DNA of 64,000 nucleotides from Magnaporthiopsis rhizophila (lineage: Eukaryota > Ascomycota > Sordariomycetes > Magnaporthales > Magnaporthaceae), in NCBI GenBank assembly GCA_003049465.1, contig PYSS01000001.1, forward strand, positions 481,646 through 545,645. Direction: 5' to 3'. Shown in pieces: positions 8,686 to 21,617 of the stretch. The first letter of the stretch is position 1. Every line of letters begins with the position of its first letter. The notes below the pieces were generated by a model. The model did not search any database. It saw only the letters and a list, made by a program, of their open reading frames with translations, and was not told the origin of the DNA. Made by a program: the position numbers and the translations under genes.

Positions 8686-11302
8686 TTATCTCCCTCCCGT
8701 AGATTCCGCGAGCCGCTGGTGCAGTAGTTTCTCGATCTGCGCCTTGGAGGCAGCGTCGATGGCTTTCAGCCCGTATTGGATGGTCCCTGTGAGCATGTAG
8801 TTATCGACGCTTGCCAGCCGGGATTCCATGAACAAGAGCCCGAGAGTGTACTTGGTCGGCAACTCCAGAAGCACACTGCCATTGACCCTTTGCGAATGCC
8901 CTGGAGGCTTGTTGAGGTTCCTCCCTCGAGCACCCCTCAAGGGTCGCTCTCTGATGTGACGCTGGCTGTCGCCTTTCGCTAGGTTGGGAGCCGCGGATGA
9001 GTCGGTTTCGCGGTGCGTGGCGTGCTTCAACACTGTCCATGCCGAGGTGAACGATGGTAGTGCCGCAGTGCCACGAAGAGTCTCCTCTCTGGGTGGTTTT
9101 GACGGTCTCAAACTCATGCCCTCGAGAAACTCACGCTCTGTTGTTGCTTCGTTTCGCCTAGCCGAAGGAGGATCTGAAGATGGCGTGGATGTCGTGGTTC
9201 TTTGTACGCGACTCCTCGACGGACGTTCGTGATTCCAGGATGGAAGCCTTGTCTGCTGCATGCTATATCGAGCCCCTATGCTCTTCATTTCTCCCTGGCA
9301 TGCAAGTCCCCGTCCACGAGTCCTGGTTCCAGCCCTGGCAGATGGTGGTGGTGTCAGAGGTACGTTACTCGTGTCGTCTTGCTGTTGAGGGTTGATTCTT
9401 TGGGGCTGCGGCCGATGGTCCCCTCTTGAGAAGTGACTTCGGAATGGCCCTCCGGGAACTGCTTCTCGGGCTTGAACAGGAGGATGTTTCAAGGAGCGTC
9501 CTGAGCCGGGGAGATGTTGATCTTGAGCGGTAGATATCGAATCATGTGGCGATATCCCCTCATGCCATGGAGGCACTTCCCGTAGGGCATCCCCGGGGGC
9601 CAGTGTTGTGGGCGAGACCGGGTGAGTAGACGATGAATTCGAATTTGGCAGAGCTGGGACCGGTGGATGAGGCGGTCTCGCTGCTGCATTCATTTTCGCC
9701 AACATCCATGGGTTGACGCCATCTAGAGGCCGTGAAGCCTCGTCGTCCTCTGTGGGTGACGGATGGCAACCCGCCTGATCGGCGGTTTGCTGATCCGGGG
9801 GCAAGTCATCCTCACCTATTTCATTGGCATCCATGTTGACTGACCAGTTCAATGCGCGTCGTGCTATATGTTCCAGGGCAGGCGGAGTCTTGCTGCGTAT
9901 AAGTTGTGCCGTAGGAGCTGTTCTTGATTGAGGCTGTTCACCAGCAGGATGTGTGCTGGGCTGGGGGTTCGTTAGTAAGGTAGGATAAGGGCAAAATAAG
10001 GATATAATTCGATACACTTGCATCCATTATAATAGCTTCCCTGTGTTCATTGTCACGCGTGGATGTAACCTCTGTTCCAGGTGGACCAGCGCAAGAGCGA
10101 AGCCCCCTCTCTGAAGATGCCTGGGTGCGTTCAGTTGTATGGTTCGAGCGCGGGTTGACTTGATCACAGATATCTCGCGCATCAGGACCAGCGAGGTCCT
10201 GTTGATCTCCATCCGATCCAAGTGGTTTGTAAACTCTCTCAAAGAGCCTGTCGCAGGCCCTGAGGATGACCTGTTCATCAACAAAAAGCACGTCGTCCTT
10301 TGCTGGTTCGAGATTCACGTCATAGGTTCCTGTGGGACACACAATGTGCAGAGCGATAAAAGGGTCCTTCAGCGCGGTGTTGCCGCTCGTGTCGAGGCAG
10401 TGGCGTAGGTGGTTTCTGAAACTGGAAACGATTTTCTTGAATGTACCTCGAGCTGATGATACTGGACGAGCATCCACAGCAAGGAAGCTCCCCTTCGAGA
10501 TTTTGACTGGATCGGCGTTGGGCCCGGGAATGAATGCCTCGATTCTGACGACGCCTTCCGTCGCACCTTCGACACATTCATGGGTGGATGGGGATGACGA
10601 AGAGCTCTCGGTACATTGGGCAGCGAGATCGCGGCCAAAGAGGCTCAAAGCGGCTTCTTTGATTCCCGAACCGGGTCGTGGCGAGTACGACCACGGCGGC
10701 GACGATGACGACCCAATCTCCCTCAGTGATATTCTGAGGCACGGTCTTGCCAGGGCATATGCCGCAAGAAGCTGTTTGATCTTGATCAAGATCGGCCGCG
10801 AGTTCTTGATGGCGGCCTTCCTTCGGACGGGGTACCGGGCAAACAAATCGGTGACAGTCAGTGTCGTGCCCACCGGAGTCGGCTTGTTTGCAGGCTTGAG
10901 CGGGCCCTTGCCCATGGGCAGCAGCTCGAACACCGCAGCCATCTTTTCTGCTGCCGTCTTGGTGGTGACGGTCACTTTCGCCACGGCACACATGGCGGCG
11001 ATGGCCTCCCCCCTGAACCCGAGAGACGTGCCGCCGAGGGCCTTGAGCTCCTCGAGGCTGGCGATCTTGCTCGTGTGACCACTGCGCCCGAGGACATCGT
11101 AGTCTGACGGGCTGATGCCTCCGCCATTGTCCCTGACCTCGATTCTGTCGACCGTGTTGGACGAGATCCGGACCTCGATGGCGGAGGCACCCGCGTCAAT
11201 GGCGTTGTCGACGAGCTCCTTGACGACAGACAGGGGCGTGCTTATGACGACGTGGGCACGGAGAAGACGGGCGGTGTCCTGGGGAAGCGGAGCGATGGGC
11301 AT
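8686..11302 (-). CDS. mlh2: MutL-family mismatch-repair protein, Mlh2/PMS1-like
   Basis: Two exons, 11302-10016 and 9960-8686, joined by a 55-nt intron (9961-10015; donor GTATCG, branch TTACTAAC, acceptor CCCAG) that keeps phase 0, giving 853 aa. The N-terminal ~330 residues are a GHKL ATPase plus MutL transducer domain: KELVDNAIDAG with catalytic Glu29 and Mg-binding Asn33, DNGGGI at 58-63, GFRGEA at 95-100. MutL proteins couple mismatch recognition to repair, as heterodimers with Mlh1. The C-terminal half (from about residue 380) is Pro/Ser/Arg-rich and disordered, and I see no DQHA(X)2E(X)4E endonuclease motif. That argues against Pms1 and Mlh3 and for the non-nuclease Mlh2 line. It lies head-to-head with rib4. 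Assignment to MutL is firm; to Mlh2 it is inference. Confidence 0.85.
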
Positions 11303-11959
11303 GACTTGGTGGGCATCAAACTCAATACAGGGCTCCGGCCGAGCTGCCCGGCCATAAATCCTCGCTCTTGTAGTCGCAGGCGCAAGGAGCTGGGTTGTCT
11401 GGGGAAGTGGTTAAAAGATGGCTCTACAATGGACCAGAGACGCTTGCCGTCAGGCCACGGCGCCAATGAGTCGGCGCCACCTAGGTCAGCTCTCATTCTG
11501 GGATCCAGTCATGGAAGGTGGACGATCGTGACTTCCATTCTTAGCTGCCTTGAAGGTTTCGACCTAGGTGTGCCTGGGGACGGGAGCTAATTTCCTAAAA
11601 CGGCAGGTGAACGTCCCCTAATGTCCTGAGCGAGTGACGTCGGGCGGCTGGCGCAGGCACAACTTCTGGCCGCCCGTTGTCGGCTTTTCTCGGTCAAGCT
11701 CCTGTTTCGGGATGACGAAGCTTGTGGAACTTGGACGGCGCGTGTCAGCCCCGCGGTGAGCTCCCGCTTGGAAGCTTCAAACACATTCCAATCCAAACAA
11801 AACACAAGCAAAGTACCTACACAAGGAATAAAGCAAACTAAATCAAATTACCTACAAATAGCAACAAATCCCGCCGTTGAATAGGCGCGACATACACGTC
11901 GCATCTCCTCAAACCTCTCTTAAAATCTAGCGCGCGAACTGCCCGCCCCCACAACCAAA
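11303..11959. promoter_or_regulatory. Shared divergent promoter region, mlh2 / rib4
   Basis: 657 bp between two start codons that point away from each other. The rib4-proximal 180 bp is A/C-rich, and its ATG sits in a favourable context (CCAAAATGG). No FMN riboswitch-like element was noticed. Confidence 0.6.
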
Positions 11960-12647
11960 ATGGTGCACACCAAAGGCCCAACCCCGCAGCAGCACGACGG
12001 CTCGTCCCTGCGGATCGGCATCGTCCACGCCCGCTGGAACGAGGAGATCATCGAGCCGCTCCTCAAGGGGACCAAGGAAAAGCTCCTAGCATGCGGCGTC
12101 AAGGAGTCCAACATTGTCGTGCAGTCGGTCCCTGGCTCCTGGGAGCTCCCGTTTGCAGTCCAGAGGTGAGTGTGAACCCTACAGGGGATGCCTTGCTTTG
12201 GATGCGCTAACAGCGGCCATAAATAATGCCCACAGACTCTACTCTGCCTCCCAGCTCCAGACCCCCAGCTCCGGCCCCTCCCTCTCAGCCGGCGACCTCC
12301 TCGGCTCCAGCACGACCGACCTGACCCAGCTGGCCCCCGCCGTGACCAGCAGCAGCGGTCCGTCGACGGGACCCTTTGACGCCCTGGTCGCCATCGGCGT
12401 TCTGATTAAGGGCGAGACGATGCATTTCGAGTACATCGCCGAGGCCGTCTCGCAGGGGCTGATGCGCGTCCAGCTTGACATGGGCGTGCCCGTCATCTTT
12501 GGCGTCCTGACCGTGCTCAGCGAGTACCAGGCAAAGACTCGGGCTGGCATCATCAGCGGCAGCCACAACCATGGCGAGGACTGGGGTCTGGCGGCTGTGG
12601 AGATGGGGGTCAGGAGACAAGGCTGGGCTGCTGGCAAGACGGAATAG
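11960..12647 (+). CDS. rib4: 6,7-dimethyl-8-ribityllumazine synthase (riboflavin biosynthesis)
   Basis: Two exons, 11960-12165 and 12236-12647, with a 70-nt intron (GTGAGT donor, GCTAAC branch, CACAG acceptor) restoring the family sequence across [18 protein letters not shown]; 205 aa. The enzyme condenses 5-amino-6-ribitylaminouracil with 3,4-dihydroxy-2-butanone 4-phosphate to the lumazine that riboflavin synthase uses. Family landmarks are visible: the substrate-binding [10 protein letters not shown] near residues 20-29, PGSWELP near 58-64, the [14 protein letters not shown] block with the catalytic His, and [11 protein letters not shown] near the C-terminus. A Ser/Pro/Thr-rich insertion (about residues 70-105) lies between the core strands, as often in fungal enzymes, making it longer than the yeast or bacterial forms. 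Confidence 0.95.
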
Positions 12648-13130
12648 ATACCTAGGTACATCAGATAGAACGAAAAAAAAAATCTATACCGGCTATTCAA
12701 GTATTAGATTAGAAAGGAGACAGGCATATTCGCCTGCCTATCGTAAATCGTTCGTGTATAAACAGTCCAAACACAACCCATCCCTCTTCAGCCACCAAAA
12801 TCAACGCCAATATGTGTGGTAAGAGAGGAGTGGCAAGAAAAAAAAGACACGAAGAGAGTAAATCCGAGGGGAACAGATACAACGAGTGCGTGAATGTACA
12901 ATCAAACGGCTAAAAGTAGGGAAAAGCTTTTCGACCTGGTGGGATCTAAAAGTCCAGAACGAACCCAAAAATACCGTCAACAAGATGTAATGCCAGGTAC
13001 AAATAGGAAATAATTAAATTATGGTGTTCTTTTTCAAACTCTTGCATCAAGATCCTAGCATATGTCGCTAGCCATAAAAAAACATCCAGTTGGCGAAAAA
13101 AGCGACAGTGAGATAGATGGTGCGTGAGAA
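12648..13130. other. Convergent 3' intergenic region
   Basis: 483 bp between the converging ends of rib4 and the 941-aa gene; A-rich, with no ORF of interest. It should contain both polyadenylation sites. Confidence 0.6.
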
Positions 13131-16100
13131 TCATCGAATCAGGGCGCTGATGTCGCTGCTGACAGATTTCTTCGTCTTCCACAGGGATCGCTTCTTCTCC
13201 CGCTTCTGCTTCATCGCAGCCCATCCTTCCTCATCGTCATCATCGTCGGAAGCCTGGACGGCAGAGGTCTGCAGAGGGGACTTGGTCCGGTGCTGGTCCC
13301 AGCCCGCGCCTCCTCCAAGGGCGCCCGAGAAAGACATCCTGCCATGCTGTTCCATGGAGGGCAACGACGGAGATGCGGACGTCTTGGGGGGCGCCATTTG
13401 CGAAACCGGCCTGTACCTGCCGGGCAGGCCAATGTTGCTCCGCTCCGAGGGGGCGATTGAGGGGGCGTATCCATTGGCGCCCTGGACGCGGATGCTGGGA
13501 GTATAGCCAGGGTTCGGTGATGGCTGGATCCAGGATGCCGAGCTGGGCTGGACCATGCTCATGGAGCGCATGTGGCTCTCGGGTCGGATCGGCAGATCAT
13601 AGACGGAGCCGTTGTCCCCGAAGGAGTGCATCATGGGATCCTGTCCTCCCATACCCATCATCCCGCCGGGCCCCATCATGCCCATTGGCCCGTTTGGCAT
13701 GACCTGGCTCATGCGGTTGCCACCACCTTGGTTGGCCATCATCTGCATAAACTGCATCTGCATCTGCATGAACTGCGTCATCTGGTGGTTCATCTGCATC
13801 TGGCTTTGATCCATGGACGATCTGGACTGGTGTGCGTTCGGGTACATGGCGTTGGAGGGGATTCCGGCCAGGGGATCGAATCCGGACGAGCCGCCACCGA
13901 GGGAAAGCATGGGCTTATGTGTGTCGATAGCAGGGCTGCCACGCCTAAGGGCTCTCGAACGCTCCTCGTTGGCGATAACACCGACCAAGCCGCCCGGTTG
14001 GAAACCAGCGGCCGGGGAGCCTCCACTGAAAGACAGACTCTCTCTGGGTGCGTGGTTGATGAGGCCTGCACCAACGTAAGGGTCCTGAGGGAGGTTTCGC
14101 GCGAAGACCGGTAGACGGCCGCCACCGCCGCCGCCGCCGCCACCACCTGCACCTTGCGGGGCGGGAGATGGCTGGGGACCGTCGGCAGCAGAGCCTGGAC
14201 GCTGATAGCTCGGAGTTTGCGCGGCCGCCCTGAGGTTCGGGTTTGACATCATGTTATTCAGGCGGGTTGGTGGGCGATTTTTGTTAGGGAACCCGTGAGC
14301 CGCAAGAATGGCCAGCGGAACCTCCTCATCTTCCTCCTCGCCTTCCGAATTCCCACCTGACTTTGGAGGCGACGGCCCTGGCGAGTTGAACAGATTGGGG
14401 GTGCTGAAGGACATGGCGATGCTGGGACGCGACTGGTGACCGGGAGCGGGCTCTCCGGTGACTTTCATCATCTGCTGGCGGTAGACGGCCATGTGTGCCT
14501 CTTGCTTCCTCCTCTGCTTCGCCGCTTGCTTGGACTTCTCAACCTCGTCCTCGTCATCATCGTAGTTGATGTCATCTTCCTCATCATCGTCGACCTTGTT
14601 CGGCGTAGTCTCATCTAAGGGCGAAGTTTGCCGTTCCTTATCCTGGCGATACCGCTCAAACTGAGCGGGCGTCATGACCTTGTTCCGCGGGGGGCTGGAG
14701 CGCCGGGAGACATAGCGATTTGCCGCTCTGGAGGAAGCCGCTAGGCTGGTGTCGAACATATTGTCGTCATCCTTGCTATCGAGCCGGGAGAGATGAGACT
14801 CGGAGTGAACTTGGCGGAAACCGATTCCGAGAGTGTCTTCGTTCCGCCGGTAACGGCCCGCACCCTGAGTTGGGGTGTTGTTGGTAGACAAAAACTTGCT
14901 GGCAGTGGAAATGTCGGTGAGAAGCGACGTGTCCTCATCCTCGGCTTCGGCAGAGTTCCTATCTCCATAGGTGGCACTCCTGCGCTTGAGGCCGGGCTCT
15001 GGCGGTGAGGACATTTTGTTTGATGTGTGCTTGGGGACAGGGGGAGGACGATTCTCATTCGTCGGCGGCGGGGAGAGAGGGTTTGGGCTTGTGGAAAGAA
15101 GGCCCTCGCCGGAGTTGTGACTGTTCCACGAAAGGGGAGAGGCCTCAATCCGAGAAGATTTGTCGATCTGCAGCGGAGCAGGCTGGTTCAGGCGATTTCC
15201 GGTCAGGGAGCGAGGGCCTAGGGCCTGACGATCGGAACCATTTTCACCCTTCAGGGTCATGATGCTCTGCCTCTTGTCGAAACTGAGCATCTTGCTGAAG
15301 TCGCCTCCCAAATCAAATTCCTCCTCGAGCTTGGGCGGAGTGGCTGTGCTCGAGGTGGATGAAGTGGTCGCCCTAGCTCTCCCGAGCGGTGAGGCCTGCT
15401 CTGGAGTCTGAACATCCGAGGTAAACGGCCTGGTAGGCATGGGCTCTTCGGGCACGGACATTGGTGAACTTTTCTTGGACCCTCCAAAGGAGAAAGTCCG
15501 ACCAGCAGCTCTGAGGAAGCCGTTGGGGGAGGTCTTCGGCAGAGGAGGCACAGCGGGAATGCCAGATCCGCTGTCGTACTGCTTCCTGGCGGGGCTTCTT
15601 GCCTCGTCCAATGGGCTTAGGTCGGTTGTGGAGGAGGGCGCTGTCGAAGCGTTACTGTGGCGCGAGGAGGTATCGGTCAGGGATGATTTCGCAGTGTTGT
15701 TCGACATGCCGCTTCCGCTGTAGTAAGGAATGAGAAGAAAGTTAGTGGATTGGTGCTGGTTCAATTTAATCCAAGCAATAGTTGTTGCGCCCCCTGGGGG
15801 CCCCGTGGATCACGCTGGGGAGCGGCAGGGCGCTAGCACAGGCCAGCTAATTTGCAGTCTCAGCCCGCCTGAAGGACCAGGGGGTCCCTCTTCCGACCCA
15901 CGGCATCGTGTCATGAACGAGGAGGCCAAGCAAGTTCTCGCGACTCTCGCCTCGGTTAAAAAAAAAAAATGGGCTTGTTTCTTTTTTTGCACAATACGCA
16001 CCGATTGCTCTTCATGTCAGCGAAGATGTTGTCGTCCATGGGGCTGAGATCGACGGACATGGCCGGCTTGACCGGCTGGTGGGGCTTGGCAACGGCCGTC

Positions 16101-16240
16101 ATCCCCTTGCCGGTGTCGAAGGACTTGACATTACTGGCGTCTGGCCTCTCCAGTACGCGGAACGATGGTTCTACCGGTGCATGATCGTGATTGCTTGCGG
16201 TGGACCTCCGCTTGCCGAACGGGACCGGAAACCTGGGCAT
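13131..16240 (-). CDS. Conserved-looking, largely disordered fungal protein (unknown function)
   Basis: I do not recognise a functional family. Two exons fit: 16240-16002 and 15717-13131, separated by a 284-nt intron (donor GTGCGT, branch CACTAAC, acceptor CTACAG) with matching phase 2, giving 941 aa. The start at MPRFPVPFGKRRS was chosen because an acceptor-like ACACAG lies 10 nt upstream of it, suggesting the 5'UTR is itself spliced. The protein is almost wholly low complexity: Ser/Thr/Pro-rich first half, an acidic run (EEDDINYDDDEDE), a Lys/Arg/Gln-rich helix (KQAAKQRRKQEAHMAVYRQQ), a Gly tract (coded near 14121-14150), a Met/Gln-rich helix (about 13680-13800), and a compact C-terminus EEGWAAMKQKREKKRSLWKTKK. 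The ordered ends suggest interaction motifs; no enzyme domain is seen. Confidence 0.78.
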
Positions 16241-17789
16241 GTAGAACCGCTGTGTGGCCAGGGCCACTCGTCACGACGAGACAGCCTGCGGACTGGTAGG
16301 TGGCGGGTGGAGGGCTGTGATCCCTTCTTCTAAGGCTGCTGCTGCGGTCGGCAGACTGGCCTTGTATGCCGGAGGGCGGCCGCGCTGGAGGGTTGTCCTC
16401 GGAAAAAAGAAATAAAAATCTCGGATCGGCTAACGAAACGGCGTGGAGGGATCTGGCGGGCTGAGTCAAGGTGAATCAAGGTGACAGATGTGACGCGAAC
16501 ACTGATCGGCCAACTGCATATCCGGTGGGCACTCAAAGGTTAGCAACTTTCTCCGGGCATGTGGCTTCCCGTCCACCACGGGCTGCCACAAGGTCCGTTG
16601 AGAGAGTGGGCAGCGGGTAAAGGAGGAGGCGGAACGCAAAGTGCTCTCGTGCGACAGAGAAGTGGCGGCGCGAGGCTCTTCCAAGACACTGTTGCAAGAG
16701 GCGCGATTCCCAGATCCAGCACACCCGAACGGTGGCTGCCTTGGTGTTCCCTCCGAGACCACCTGCTGCGGACAAAAAACGAGCCAGGCACACAACACAC
16801 GAGGGCAGTTTGGGTCCAGGAGATATGCAGCAAGAAGAGGTAAAATCGGACTCACATTGTTCGTGGGTGGCCCAGGCTCGAGGGGAGAGCTCGGTGGTGA
16901 ATGCCTTGAAGTTGAACAGCCGCTCATGCAAGCATGGCAGTTAGGAGACGAGGCCGATTATTAGGAAGAACAAAGAGCGAAATGCAGGATTCGTCCCAGT
17001 GTTTCGTTTTATGAGCGAGAGCGGGTGGGTAGAAGGACCACCTAAGGCGGAACAGTAGAAGAAAGAATAAATGAGACGGAAAGGACAAGTGAACAAGAAA
17101 GGGCGGTTGCGAGGAGCTTGGACTTTTGATGCGACGGCGAGGGAACAAAAAGCCGGGCTCAAACGTCTTCCTCGTCTGAGAATAAAAAGGTTTACAGAAT
17201 GGAAAATTGACAATTGGCGATGACGATGAATTGCCAACAACGAAAATAAACGGTATAAGGAGAGAAAAACGCGGCTGTTGTAGCTCGATTAGGGATTGGA
17301 CCGACGGGGGAAGTGAGGGGAAGAAACAAAAGACGCCCCTTGATGCAGGATGAACGAACGATGTGGTGCTGCTGCTGTGTCGAAGACCAACAAGCTGGCT
17401 GGACTGCAAATGTACGTACACACTAGGCCGCGCAGACGAACGGGAGGAGAAGGAAAAAAAAAAAGAAAAAAAAAAAGAATAAAAAAATTTCAAAAATCAA
17501 AAATCGAAAAGCCAAGGGCGGGCGGCAGCAAGGGGTGCTTGCAGCGGACATGGGCGCGTACACGCTAAGAGCAACCAGGCCCGGCCGCTGCAGCGCAGTC
17601 GACCAGGTGAGGTGAGGTGGGGTAACCTCCACCGGGTCCAGGGGATGGATGTGATGTTGTCTTTCATGCTTTGCCCACGGGAGTGGGGCCGTGGTGAAAG
17701 ACCGGGATCCATGTCCATCCATGCGGCGAAGGCGACAAGAGTGAGCGCAGCAGGAGGAGCGGGATGGGGATGGGGGATGGGATGCAAAA

Positions 17790-17813
17790 TGGATGGGTGG
17801 ATGGATGGATGGA
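17790..17813. repeat. GGAT tetranucleotide microsatellite
   Basis: A short run of GGAT/GGGT units inside the long intergenic region, next to G-rich GGGATG repeats. Confidence 0.7.
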
Positions 17814-20800
17814 GCAGGATCACAGGCTGTTTGTGGCCTGGTCGCAAAACGTCTTTCTGCCCAGTTGGGAATTATTGTTGTTGTTTATTTCCCTGTTTTT
17901 GTCCTTGAATTTTTCTTTTTTTTCTTTCTCTTTTTTTGATTTATCGATTTTTTCTTTTTCTCTCCTTCCTTGGCACTTCCCGGCCCATTTGCTGCCGTCA
18001 GCCATCCATCGCGGACATTGTGTTTAATTTGGCGCAATTTTAGATCACTCGTATATAAATCCGTAGCCTTTTTGCTATCGCGGCGTCATGCAACTAACTC
18101 CCTGTCCCTATTGCCCTTTGTCTCTCTCTCCCCCACGGACGACGATGACATAAAAAGACGAGCCGAGACCAGATGGTTTTACGGGAGTTCGTCCGGTCGA
18201 TAATGTCATGCCCTTCGTTGCGAGCCGTTGGGCAGGAAGCAAGAGTGATGCGATGATTATCAGTGCTCTGCTCTAGGTGCCTTGCTGCGCTGCGGAGGGA
18301 CCGGAACGGTGGGAGAAGCCGCAGCCCGCAGCCCGCAGGCTATGTGAGCATGGTACCCTTCCAACTGTCGTTCGCGCGCTCGGGTGGAAAGTGTGGCGAC
18401 TCGGCGGGCACGCCTTGGCCCCAAACGAGACCTGACGCCGGTCAGTCTATACGGGGAGGCGCTCTCTCCCTGGCCCTAAACTCAATCGCATGTTTTCCGT
18501 TTCGGTAACTTGTCACAGCGGACCAAGGAAACGACGTGAAGTGCATACGCGAGCTGCTCGGCCAAGGGGGCGAGGTAAGTTTGAAAATTCCTTGACCTGT
18601 GAATATGGGGACCTGATTCTTGGATTCTGATGATCGAGGCCTTGGCCCAGTCTTATTTTCTGTTCTTGTTTCCACGTCGGCAGCAAAAAAGGGACCCTTG
18701 TGGTTTATTGCTGCCTGCTAATCCCCAATGTGGAGCCCAATCGAACCGTCATTCCACTTTTGACTGAACGCTGGTTGGGGGGGCGGTCGTTGGGGCCCCA
18801 GCGACCGAGTGCGGTCGCAACGGGGAACCAAACAAACTGCCCAGATCGGCCCTCGCTGGAACTTTCGGCGCCGTGCCTTTTCGTCTTTTTCCCAATGCGC
18901 TCCCTCCGAACTCCACACTACAGGGCGGGCGGACTCTGAAGAAATCTCGTGTTGCCGTGTCTTGTGGGCCGACAGTGAGAGTTACTGTGCGGTGCCGTTT
19001 TAAACATACGGCTACACGCTCAGTGTGAACTTTGCTGCTGCAGTGACAACAACGCCCACTTCCTCTCCTTGTCCTGCATGTGCCACCCGGCTCACGGCAG
19101 GTTGTGGAGGTCAACAAGCGACGCGTAAAAAAAACGCCCGGGACAGACTTGCGCAAGACTGCGGTGGTGCCGTGGCGAGCACCGGGCTTTTGTGCGCCAG
19201 TGGCTGCCGTAGCGTAACAGCTGGCTGCGCCGGCGATTGGTGCTGGAAACAGATTTCCCGATGCCCGCGCCTCCTAGCCCTTGCCGACAGGCCTTTCCCC
19301 GACCGAGATCGTCTTTTCCAACTCCACTGGCTGGGCCTTGCCAGTTGCGCGCCAGTCCAGCAGGCTTCGCGGCGAAGATCATGACAGAGGGAGAGGGAGG
19401 AGCAGGCGGCTGCATTAATTGGGGAACTTCGACTCTGATCTAACTTGATGAAGCCTATGGGGGCCCCGATTCAGCACGACTGCCTCGTCAGACAGAGAAC
19501 CCATTCGGAATGGTATTTGCAGTAGGCTAGGAAATTTTTTTCTTCTTTTTTTTTCTTTTTTTTTTCTTGTTTTGCTGTTGTTGTTTTTTTCAGGTGACAC
19601 GCCGCCGGACCCCCTCGCAACCCCCGCATCCATCCCGATGGCCAACGGCAGCGAGACGACGTGGACTAAAAGGCGTCGCCGTCGGTCCGAGGGTGCGCAC
19701 TAGGTGCGTTGTCCCTAGCTCTCTTTCCATCATGGATCTGTCTGTCTTGTCTTGCCTGCTGTGCTGGATTCCTGCGAATTGCCTGCCCTCTCCTTGCCAC
19801 CACGGAGATTCAACTGGATTTTGTCGGGTTGCGGGCACGCACGCCTGGCACTAAAAATTCCAGGTCGCCCGGGCCAGACAGGGTATGACTGCACGGAGGC
19901 TCCGTCGTGTTCGCCTCGATGCTGTCACCTTCCTGGGAATGGTGTGGGACTCTGTGACGTGAGAGAGCCAGTGCCAGAGGAGGGCCGGACCAATCTTGAA
20001 TGGCCCGTGGTGGGCGGAGAAAGGAAAGGAACATATTAATAGCCATGGCAATACAGGGAAAAATATTGCAGATGGATCCACCCGCTTTAACGCGGCGGGC
20101 GCGGGCGCTGGGAAGCCTTCTGGAGAGTGTCACGAATACGGTAATCAAGCTAGGAAGATAAATGCACGTGCCGCAGCCGTTCGATGTCGCCTTTTTCTGT
20201 TGGAGCCTGTGATGTGGGCTATGAGTGGAGGTGGTTTTGTTTTGTTATCACTGAAGAGGGGCCCTCCCTGATTTCCAAGGTGGCTGTTTCGGGTTTGTCC
20301 TTGCATGGCCTTTTCGCCTTCGGGGGCCGCCGGCATTGGCGGGACTTCTGCGCGCGCGCTCTAAGCACAGCGCTCTCCGTACTGTACCCTTCCTGTCGCC
20401 ATCGGCACCGTGCAGCCCATTTTTTATTTTATTTTCAAACCGTTCCACGTCGGGTTTCGGCGACCCGGTCTAAAAACCTTATACTTTGGGCCCCCATCTC
20501 AAAGTTGCCTGAAAGCTGTCCGAGGCGGTGGTCAGGGGAACGGCAAACAATGGAACGAGGGCGGCCAGACCCGCTGCCTCAGCTTACCGTGGTGTTCAGC
20601 CGTTGCCAGACTTTACCCCTTTCCTGGCACCTGTGTGGCCAACGCCTCTGTGGATTCGGTTGACGTTTGTAGCCCTCCAGCCAGCCAGCCAGGCTTTTTC
20701 TTGCCAACAAGAGCGAGCCACGTCGGAGCTGGCCACACCAGCCGTAAGCTGGCCGGCGGAGTTAAAGGCTGTTCATTTTGACTGAGCAGACTGGCCGATG

Positions 20801-21588
20801 GCTGGCAGGTAGGCGGGCGCTGCTGGCCACCCACTGGACTACGCGCCCGGCCCCAAAATCCAACCGTGGAGCGTGGCCCACCCTTTCGCCAGAAGCTTGG
20901 TCTGGGCTGCAGATTCCCTTGTTGACTGTTTGATTAGCGTCGGCTGTGTTCTCACTCTCACCTGCCCCCGCCACATCCTTCACTCCTATCGCACCCCAGC
21001 ATTGCAGCTGGGCAACTGCACGCCGTCTCCGCTCGAGTCGTGCAGGGCTAGATTCTCGATAAGCTGCTGTCTGCGGCAAGGAGAGCTCTCCTATAACTGT
21101 CATGGAGGGCGACATCGTGGTTGCGGAAGGGAACCGTAGCTCTCAGCACACACATGCAGACCCTGCAGAGAGATTCAGACTATTAGATAGAATTTTGGTG
21201 GCTTGATTGGCTCCTCTCGGATCGGCGCACAGATCCCAAACTATTGCCTCTACTAGCAGAAGTATGTGGCCGGGACCTTGCCCAACCGGAGCGCTGGGCC
21301 ATCCAGGGCGCCATTGCCCTGCGCAAAGATCGTCGTCGGTAGATGATATCTGACATCAAAAAGGGGACAAGCTCCTGCTGGGTGCCCCTCCCAGGAGCTG
21401 GCGGAGAGCCGATCACTGCTCGTTTAGGGTCGGCTGAAGGTCCCTGACTTCATCTTTCGTTTTTGTTCGCTTCTTTGTGACCCGAATCGGAGCTCCAATC
21501 AGCCAACCAATCCGTCCAATTCAATGACGGGCGGGTCCTCAGCTAGGCGCCCAGCAACCCAAACGCGGAGAATTCAATGATCGCATCG

Positions 21589-21617
21589 CGCACGCTCGCG
21601 CACGCTCGCGCACGCAC
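21589..21617. repeat. 10-bp tandem repeat
   Basis: Two and a half copies of CACGCTCGCG in direct succession in non-coding DNA; probably polymerase slippage. Confidence 0.7.

Noticed and set aside
9941..10020. Treating 8686-10023 and 9938-11302 as two separate genes
   Set aside because: A 55-nt intron with a perfect branch site joins them in frame into one MutL-family protein.
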